Source: Tubiluchus corallicola (lineage: Eukaryota; Priapulida; Priapulimorpha; Priapulimorphida; Tubiluchidae). Taken from it: a stretch of DNA of 23,762 nt. Made by a program: the position numbers and the translations under genes. The stretch is from positions 1 to 23,762 of the forward strand of contig JAQGDQ010001834.1 of NCBI GenBank assembly GCA_030141605.1. The letters are read 5' to 3'. Below the pieces are notes generated by a model. It was not told where the DNA came from. It did not search any database and worked only from the letters and a program-made list of their open reading frames with translations. Below are positions 19,337 to 23,762 of the stretch, piece by piece (the first letter of the stretch is position 1; each line of letters starts with the position of its first letter).

Positions 19337-20860
19337 CTTTATTTAAAGTCGGCTTTTGGGTCAACAATTAACATTAGCTCAAAGAGCTATTATCGCCGAC
19401 TGTAAATAACAACCTACAACTATATAACAGAGACTATTATTACCCCACTTTTACCCTAAATACCGCGCGTCAGGCAGGGCAAAAGCAGGTACCATTTTTA
19501 AAGTCTTTGGTATGACCCGGCCGCTGGTTCGAACTCACGACCTCCCAGACGGAAAGCAGACGCATTACCACTAGACTAAACTGTCTGGTTGAAATCTACC
19601 CTTAGTTTACATGCTGGAAGATTTCACCAGTTTTAATGGATATAGATTATACTGTAATTCTCACAATTATGGGCAAGCTATCTAAGAAACTTACTAGTCT
19701 TTTATAATTTTTACTAATCTATTTGATTACTGAACATCACAGTAGCTTATCGTGTAGCTAATTTATGATGCGAGTTTTTGTGTCACATTTTGAAACAAGA
19801 ATTGATTTTCCACGGTTTACAATAAAACAATTGGTGGGTCTGACTTTGCTGGCAAGAATTGGTTTGAGGACCAGAACTAAAGATCAGAAGTTGTGGTAAC
19901 AGTGCAGTTGTTTTTAAATAGTTCAGTAGAGTGTAGATGTAGACATCAGGTCCACGGTGGAGGTGTAGTGGCCTGTAGATGTGGACTTTAGGTCCATGCC
20001 GGTCTGAGTGGCTTGCTGGAGACTTGGGCATATTTTCACGGTCGGTGCGTCCCATTAGTGGCATGTCGATAGAGTAATTTGTGCCGTGAAAGTTTTGCTG
20101 AATTTCCCAGCAGTTGTGGATCTGCACTTGCTCTGCCAGGAGGAAGCCTGCAGGAATCACAAAAAGTGCTTAAGAACGTGCTAAAGCTTATTACTATTTA
20201 GACAAAATGAAAAGTTAGATTTAAGAAGACTGAAACACAAATTATTACTTTATGATTCTAGACATTTGAAGCAATTCTAACCAATTTAAACTATTAACTA
20301 ATTATTAAAGTAGATGGTGACTTACATTTACTGGTGACAACTTTGGCTTGAAAATACAACTAGTGTCTGTTAAATTGCAACAAAATAGACAAAGCAATGC
20401 AAGTATCGCCAAACGGCATGACCAGCATAGCGGCAACAGAAAATGTAACTACGTGTAAAAACAAGTGTGATTGATAGGTGGCGTATACTACTAAAGCTTA
20501 GGTCACATGACTAAGGCTGGCTTTGTTTTAAACAGTCTCAGAAAATTCATGTTTGTAAAAATGCGAAAAGAAAACAAATAATTATAGAATGCTAGATTAA
20601 ATGGCTTAACACCAACATTTTTTATGACGGATTTGTGGGTCATTTTATGAGTATTTTCAGCTTTTGTTGCTTTTAGAAACTTGTGTTGTTCTTGTATTCG
20701 CAGAGACTGTCAGCTTGTCATGCATAAAGATCACAAGTATCAGTTTATCGGAGAAGCGGCTACGCAACACAAACAGTGTCTAGCTACTCTTATACAAAAA
20801 ATGATTGAAAAGAAATCTTACATTGAAAGTGCACAGGCTCTGATTAATCAACGGAATCAG
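13097..20860 (+). CDS. TIF1-family (TRIM24/33-like) RBCC protein, N-terminal half, 5 exons, 3' end unresolved
   Basis: The CDS joins 13097-13268, 16754-16860, 18098-18220, 18885-19030 and 20704-20860: 235 residues, all phases matching. RING: C25, C28, C42, H44, C47, C50, C63, C66. The TIF1-typical words PKLLPCLHTFC and IIDNYFV are present. B-box 1: C102, C105, C115, C118, C123, C126, H130, H139. B-box 2: C162, H165, C174, C177, C182, C185, H190, H193, with LKLFCETCDTLTCRDCQL. The coiled coil begins at about 200. TIF1 proteins are nuclear E3 ligases and corepressors with C-terminal PHD and bromodomains; neither appears here. No convincing next + strand exon exists in the remaining 2.9 kb. The expected following segment is found on the opposite strand. 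The ATG has a strong context and an in-frame TGA at 13088. TRIM24 versus TRIM33 cannot be separated. Confidence 0.92.
14301..14713. mobile_element. Possible degenerate hAT-type element
   Basis: The left end reads CAGTGGCATATTTAGG and the inverted right end CAGGGGCAGATACAGG, similar to hAT termini of the CAGGGGC type. The interior has GC-rich blocks unlike the AT-rich surroundings. I find no convincing 8-bp target duplication, so this is tentative. Confidence 0.4.
15489..15717. repeat. TA-rich low-complexity tract
   Basis: Irregular ATAT/TATAA repeats up to the left end of the adjacent MITE. Confidence 0.85.
15718..16674. mobile_element. pogo-like MITE C, inserted in an AT tract
   Basis: The ends are CAGTAGGCGCCGCTTAATAG and, inverted, CAGGGGGTGTCGCTTAATAG, sharing CGCTTAATAGACTCA, flanked by TA on both sides. 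Further inside, both arms carry related words about (un)paired ATTAAC and GACC/GACT. At 957 bp it has no long ORF and is probably non-autonomous. Confidence 0.78.
16675..16722. repeat. (AT)n microsatellite, interrupted
   Basis: TA dinucleotides with single C and G interruptions. Probably the right half of the AT tract into which MITE C inserted. Confidence 0.9.
16754..16860 (+). CDS. TIF1-like exon 2: second half of RING finger
   Basis: After the acceptor TTTTACAG the exon supplies CPAC, the last two RING zinc ligands, then IIDNYFV, a TIF1 signature just after the RING. It ends at a phase 0 donor GAG|GTAACT. An (AT)n run lies about 30 bp upstream of the acceptor. Confidence 0.92.
16861..18097 (+). 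other. TIF1-like intron 2
   Basis: GT-AG intron of 1237 bp. Overlapping short ORFs on both strands at 17630-17968 show no family resemblance. No transposon ends recognised. Confidence 0.85.
18098..18220 (+). CDS. TIF1-like exon 3: B-box 1
   Basis: The acceptor CTTTCAG is followed by 41 codons containing CTNC, WCVECAEWMCDAC and AHKRVK, which closely follow TIF1 B-box 1. The donor is AAG|GTAAAT, phase 0. The last B-box 1 ligand (H139) is on the next exon. Confidence 0.93.
18221..18884 (+). other. TIF1-like intron 3
   Basis: GT-AG intron of 664 bp with an (AAT)n run at 18491-18514. Its 3' end is made of tandem copies of the intron/exon junction. Confidence 0.85.
18711..18960. repeat. Triplicated acceptor plus 5' exon segment of TIF1-like exon 4
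   Basis: Three tandem copies of an 81-82 bp unit contain TTTCACAG, GT(C/G)ACCAAAG and the following B-box words. The acceptor AGs are at 18720-18721, 18801-18802 and 18883-18884. Only copy 3 continues into the real exon. Confidence 0.93.
18885..19030 (+). CDS. TIF1-like exon 4: end of B-box 1 and most of B-box 2
   Basis: The exon starts VTKDHTV, matching the TIF1 words after B-box 1, and runs to TLTC plus two bases of an arginine codon. The third of three tandem acceptor copies (AG at 18883-18884) is the only one that leaves an open frame: copies at 18722 and 18803 meet TGA and TAA respectively. Confidence 0.92.
19247..19336. repeat. (AAT)30 microsatellite forming the SINE tail
   Basis: 90 bp of AAT units with one ATG interruption, directly adjoining the SINE 3' end (ATT repeats on the minus strand). 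Confidence 0.93.
19337..19588 (-). mobile_element. tRNA-derived SINE
   Basis: On the minus strand the head (19588 to about 19515) reads as a tRNA-like sequence with an A-box-like TAGTCTAGTGGTAATGCG and a perfect B box GTTCGAACC (19534-19526), the RNA polymerase III promoter parts. An unrelated body follows and ends AAATAAAG before the (ATT)n tail. The composite head-body-tail layout and tail separate it from a true tRNA gene. It is mobilised in trans by a LINE in known cases; the partner is not identifiable here. Confidence 0.85.
20704..20860 (+). CDS. TIF1-like exon 5: end of B-box 2 and start of coiled coil
   Basis: After TTCGCAG the exon completes Arg183 and encodes DCQLVMHKDHKYQFI, then a helical stretch with LATLIQKMIEKKSYIESA, equivalent to the first coiled-coil exon of TRIM33. 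It ends in phase 0 at CAG|GTAAGA. Reading through the donor reaches TAA at 20867-20869. Confidence 0.92.
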
Positions 20861-20912
20861 GTAAGATAAGATTTGTGAGGCAACAGCCATTTTGAAATTA
20901 GCAAATCTAATG

Positions 20913-20930
20913 ATGCTAAAAGTTTAGCAT
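20913..20930. repeat. Short hairpin after the last + strand TIF1-like exon
   Basis: Perfect 8-bp arms ATGCTAAA and TTTAGCAT with a 2-base loop, about 50 bp after the 20860 donor, in the gap between the two tail-to-tail genes. Confidence 0.6.
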
Positions 20931-21032
20931 TAGGTAAAACGATGATTCATTAATACCAACCATTTATATCGTTATCATCGTTGAGGAAATGTTTTGGCTT
21001 AGTTATGAAGAAATTGCTCATAATTTTTGTGA

Positions 21033-21038
21033 TTTATT
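21033..21038 (-). terminator. Polyadenylation signal AATAAA for the minus-strand gene
   Basis: The minus strand reads AATAAA about 17 bases after the TAA stop. This supports exon 2 being a genuine 3' terminal exon and not an internal exon of a longer TIF1 transcript. Confidence 0.55.
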
Positions 21039-21054
21039 TTTGCTTAATTTTGAT

Positions 21055-22149
21055 TTAGCTTTGTAAAGCTGCTTGACGTTGTTGTTGAAGGCGCTGTATG
21101 TGAGCTTCCTGTTGGGCTTTCATCTTTCGCTCCATCTCCGACTTCTGCCGTAGCAGAGTCTCCAACGACTCCGCGTAAGTCGACTGCTTGCTCGGACTCG
21201 GCTGAGGAGCCGATGGCCTGCTTGGACTCGGCTGAGGAATCGCCGGCCTGCTAGGACTCGGCTGAGGAACCGACGGCCTGCTTGGACTCGGCTGAGCAAT
21301 GGATGGCCTGCCCGGACTTATTGACGCTGGCTGATGCATTCCGCTTAGCATGGAAGATCTTTGCGGAGAAGGTGGAGGCATGCGCGAAGCCATGCTAGCA
21401 CTCAGTGGGTTGGAGAGGCGCTGCAACAGCTGTGAGTTGTGTCTGGCTTGCTGTTGCTGCATCCTGGGATCAATGTTCTGCTGGTTTCGTGGCAACATCT
21501 GGATCTGCTGCATTGATTGTTGCTGCTTTGCTTGCTGTGCTGCTGCCTGTATTTGTTTTGCTATCTGCTGTTGCTGGTGTTGTTGCTGCTTCATTTGCAT
21601 TTGCTGTTGGTGTTGTTGCTGCTGTTGCTGCTGCTGCTGCATCTGATTATGTTGGTGGTGTTGCAGATGTTGCTGCTGCTGCTGTATTTGTTGCTGTTGT
21701 TGCTGAACGTGATGTCCCGGTTCTTGGCGACTCACATTAACCGAGACGGATGGTTCGCTCGTCTGATTCACAAAACTAGGATTTGAGTTGTTATCACCAC
21801 TGCCAGATGAACTGCTAGTAGGCGGGCGGGAAACAGTCGGCTTTGCGTAACTCTGGTAAACCTGATTGTCCACAATCAACATCCCAAGATTTTGTATTTG
21901 TTGATTCAAAAATGCAGCTTCGTAAAAGAAACGGATATCCACCTTGTGGTGCGGATTCGGAACTTCGCATCGAGAGCGCAGAACATTTCTCAGTTGGTTT
22001 TGTATAACATGTTTACTGTATAAGAGCGCAGAATCGGTGCCAGTAAGCAAAGCGTGCTGGGCGAACTGCATACAATACTCTAGCTGCACAGAGAGCTCCA
22101 TCAACTGATCTTTCTTTGTAGTCAGCTGCGATTTCTTGTTGTTACAAAC
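21055..22149 (-). CDS. Minus-strand gene exon 2: TIF1 middle region, polyQ, repeats, stop
   Basis: The acceptor TTTGCTTAG ends at 22150 on the minus strand and is preceded by a T-rich tract. The exon opens VCNNKKSQL in phase 0, carries the ALLYSK region and all the low-complexity sequence, and ends ALQS with TAA at 21055-21057. It is 365 codons with stop. Confidence 0.88.
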   Translation of the reverse strand, partial: VCNNKKSQLTTKKDQLMELSVQLEYCMQFAQHALLTGTDSALLYSKHVIQNQLRNVLRSRCEVPNPHHKVDIRFFYEAAFLNQQIQNLGMLIVDNQVYQSYAKPTVSRPPTSSSSGSGDNNSNPSFVNQTSEPSVSVNVSRQEPGHHVQQQQQQIQQQQQHLQHHQHNQMQQQQQQQQQHQQQMQMKQQQHQQQQIAKQIQAAAQQAKQQQSMQQIQMLPRNQQNIDPRMQQQQARHNSQLLQRLSNPLSASMASRMPPPSPQRSSMLSGMHQPASISPGRPSIAQPSPSRPSVPQPSPSRPAIPQPSPSRPSAPQPSPSKQSTYAESLETLLRQKSEMERKMKAQQEAHIQRLQQQRQAALQS

Positions 22150-22694
22150 CTAAGCAAATAAAAAGATGCAAAAAAAGTTACACACTTTGAAGCCAATCAA
22201 CTTGCCAACAAAAGACAAGAAGCTGTTCTAATTTACAAAAATTAGTCAGTTTCATTTGAAAATTATCAACCTGGCTTCAGTTCAAGCCGCTTATAATTTC
22301 CACTTGTGCTGGAAACTTCAGCCTGTTGATGCTACTCTAACTTTATGACTGTATAAAGAGCAACTTTGCAGCTTTGTCCGAGTCAACCAGTACAAACAAA
22401 GTAAGCGAAAAATAATCTTTGCAACACATTAGCCACAGGTATTTAATTTTGTATGACTGCAAAATCACGCAACACATAATGTAAATATTTGCAGCTATTG
22501 CTAATTGTAGAAAATCTACAAATTATGCTCGCTCGACACAAGAAAACCCTCCACTTACATAAAGCTTAAAAAATTCGTCTTGAAATTTTATACCACTTAC
22601 ATACTACCTTTTCGTACGCATGGCTTGCATCGGCCGTAACGCTGTATAAAACTTGTAAATTTAAACTCCCGTGATGACTGTTAGACGCAGCCAT
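21055..22694 (-). CDS. TIF1 middle-region protein with polyQ tract, 2 exons, 393 aa
   Basis: The CDS joins 22694-22608 and 22149-21055 (minus). Residues 45-125 match the segment that follows the coiled coil in TRIM24/33: LSVQLEYCMQF, ALLYSK (70-75), LRNVLRSRC (82-90), IRF and NLGMLIV. Next come a Ser-rich linker, a Gln-rich tract (about 178-262), four tandem 10-residue repeats of the SRPxxPQPSP type (about 310-349) and a charged C-terminal helix (353-390). The start ATG is in an AAAATGG context with an upstream in-frame TAA. The first 29 residues show no clear family match. RING, B-boxes, PHD and bromodomain are absent. In a normal TIF1 gene this segment would follow the + strand coiled-coil exon that ends at 20860. 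Its homology is clear; that it works as an independent protein is inference. Confidence 0.85.
21059..21076 (+). CDS. Possible short terminal exon of the + strand TIF1-like gene
   Basis: A long T-rich tract ends in TTTAG at 21058, and phase 0 joining from 20860 gives LCKAA then TGA at 21074-21076. This would close a 240-residue RBCC-only protein whose 3' UTR runs antisense through the minus-strand gene. It is conjecture based only on splice-site quality and the open frame. Confidence 0.2.
   Translation, partial: LCKAA
21194..21313. repeat. 30-bp coding minisatellite, 4 copies
   Basis: Four units starting GGACTCGGCTGAG on the + strand encode, on the minus strand, the SRPxxPQPSP repeats of the TIF1 middle-region protein. 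The 30-bp length keeps the frame. Confidence 0.93.
21490..21706. repeat. CAG/CAA polyglutamine tract
   Basis: Mixed CAG/CAA codons (minus strand) with His and Met interruptions; the longest pure Gln run is 9. Open frames on the + strand here (Leu/Cys/Val-rich) are shadows. Confidence 0.92.
22150..22607 (-). other. Intron of the minus-strand gene
   Basis: GT-AG intron of 458 bp, phase 0. No sequence in it resembles the coiled-coil segment that a normal TIF1 would have between the + strand exon 5 and this gene's exon 2. Confidence 0.7.
22608..22694 (-). CDS. Minus-strand gene exon 1 (29 codons)
   Basis: It starts MAASNSHHG and ends HAYEK at donor AAG|GTAGTA. The phase fits exon 2. A stronger-looking donor GTAAGT lies 7 bases further on but would put exon 2 out of frame. 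Because it is short and has no recognised homology, it is less certain than exon 2. Confidence 0.65.
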
Positions 22695-23350
22695 TTTGAT
22701 GGTAGGTTCTTTGAAACAAGTTTAGATAACATTTAAATAAAGTTTGAAAAAATAATCAGAGCATTCGTAGCATACATGTTGCTAATTAAGTAAAATTTTA
22801 AATTACTGCATCTTGACAATAAGATTAAAAATACGTTTTTGGTTAGTGAGTGGCGCACCCTGCAGGGCGAGTCAACGACATTTTACCAATTGTCATAAAC
22901 ATTTAAATTAAATTTTAAAGTAATATAGATTTGCACGGAAAGTGTTTTGGGTCATAATCTAGCATTTGCTTTTCTTCCCCTGATTTACGTGGCGTAGTGA
23001 CGTCATGTAATGGCGCCGTCGGAACAGTATTGCGAGAGATTTAAAATGAAAAAAACAAAAATTCCTTTCAACTCGAATACGATATGTGCATAAAATTGCT
23101 GTAAAGTAGTATAATTTTTTAAGGCGATTTTTCTGAAACCTACTTCAGTGCCCTTTTTCTTGTCCTTTAAGCAGAAAACACAAAATGAAACTTTCTTATT
23201 AATAATAGCAATCCATATATATCTAAGTATGAAGAAGTTTGGAAAGCTAGAATAAATCTTTAATGCTGACAATATGAAATATAAATGTGAAAGTTTACTC
23301 ATCTATTTACAGTCGTGTTTGACGGTGCTGCCACCTTTCAACACTGATTT
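22695..23350. other. Upstream region of the minus-strand gene
   Basis: Apart from the CRE octamer and a CpG-richer patch at 22850-23030 I see no recognisable element. Confidence 0.5.
22998..23005. promoter_or_regulatory. CRE palindrome TGACGTCA upstream of the minus-strand gene
   Basis: A perfect CRE/ATF octamer lies about 300 bp upstream of the minus-strand ATG, in a locally CpG-richer stretch (22985-23030). This is a plausible CREB/ATF site. Promoter activity is inferred from position only. Confidence 0.35.
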
Positions 23351-23751
23351 ATGAGACCTTTAATGCTACATACCATATTCAAATCGTTTAGCAGTAATTT
23401 GCCCCGCTTGTTTATTTCTGTGATGAACTTTACAGCAAACATTTTGATGTCATTGACAACACTAACTTCTCTGTCAGAAATCTCCTACAGTAAAGGAATA
23501 AACAATAACAACCATAATAATAATAATAACAACCATTACATACACCACAAGTCGTGCCATATAATTCAAAAACCATATAATCATAAAACTAAACTAAAAG
23601 AACTCAGTAGAGTGCAGAGTGCCAGAAAGGGCATTTTTGCCCCTGTTCCTCCTAATGGCCCAGATCAACACTTAAATTTAATGCGCTCAACCTTGCCCCG
23701 GAAATTTATTAAAGGAAAACCGGACGATTGTTTAGAGTCAATTTTGTTTTA
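23351..23751 (+). other. Unassigned open frame at the right edge
   Basis: An open frame of 133 codons ends in TAA at 23749-23751. The part after an AG at 23609-23610 (FAPVPPNGPDQHLNLM and on) looks more protein-like than the Asn-rich front, which is an AAC/AAT microsatellite. It could be a terminal exon or a transposon fragment. No family is recognised. Confidence 0.2.
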
Positions 23752-23762
23752 ATTTATTGTCC

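Larger units (their letters stand above)
19031..20703 (+). other. TIF1-like intron 4
   Basis: GT-AG intron of 1673 bp containing the tRNA-derived SINE and its trinucleotide tail. A GTG-initiated open frame on the minus strand (20160-19783) resembles nothing I know. Confidence 0.85.

Noticed and set aside
19515-19588. A tRNA gene on the minus strand
   Set aside because: A and B boxes are present, but the sequence continues into a SINE body and (ATT)n tail, and a clean cloverleaf is not evident.
19783-20160. 125-codon minus-strand ORF in TIF1-like intron 4
   Set aside because: It begins at GTG, shows no recognisable motif and contains an internal repeated word (AGGTCCA). Not enough to call a gene.
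21350-21786. Three overlapping + strand ORFs rich in Cys, Leu, Val and Ala
   Set aside because: They are antisense readings of the CAG/CAA polyQ tract of the minus-strand gene, with no domain content.

Overview
This is nuclear DNA of an animal, most likely a non-vertebrate metazoan. It is AT-rich, has spliceosomal GT-AG introns and AATAAA signals, carries many small transposon relics, and encodes metazoan families (SNX13 and TIF1/TRIM33). I cannot place the phylum from sequence alone.

Region 1 (1-3533) has no recognisable host gene. It holds a decayed LINE reverse-transcriptase tail (123-673), an (AT)n microsatellite (815-872) and a nested transposon pair: a hAT-like MITE (2099-3358, 8-bp target duplication) split by a second inverted-repeat element (2570-3312, 5-bp duplication) built from hairpins.

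Region 2 (3520-10351, + strand) is a complete SNX13 gene. Four coding exons join in frame into 966 residues: two N-terminal membrane segments, then PXA, RGS, PX and nexin-C domains. Its introns carry a 92-bp minisatellite, two pogo/Tigger-type MITEs and an 82-bp tandem duplication of a splice acceptor.

Region 3 (10352-13096) is intergenic, with no supported gene.

Region 4 (13097-20860, + strand) is the N-terminal RBCC half of a TIF1-family gene (TRIM24/33 type). Five in-frame exons encode RING, B-box 1, B-box 2 and the start of the coiled coil. The acceptor of the B-box 2 exon is triplicated, and the introns hold a third pogo-like MITE and a tRNA-derived SINE.

Region 5 (22694-21055, - strand) is a two-exon gene of 393 residues whose folded part matches the segment of TIF1 proteins that directly follows the coiled coil (the ALLYSK region). 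A polyQ tract, a 10-residue tandem repeat and a C-terminal coiled coil follow. So the TIF1 architecture is split here between two tail-to-tail genes on opposite strands. This is the most unusual thing in the window; it could reflect an inversion, trans-splicing, gene fission or an assembly error.

Region 6 (22695-23762) holds the putative promoter of the minus-strand gene, with a perfect CRE palindrome, and an unassigned open frame at the right edge.

SNX13 acts in endosomal membrane contact and trafficking, and TIF1 proteins are nuclear corepressors, so there is no reason to think the neighbours share a pathway.
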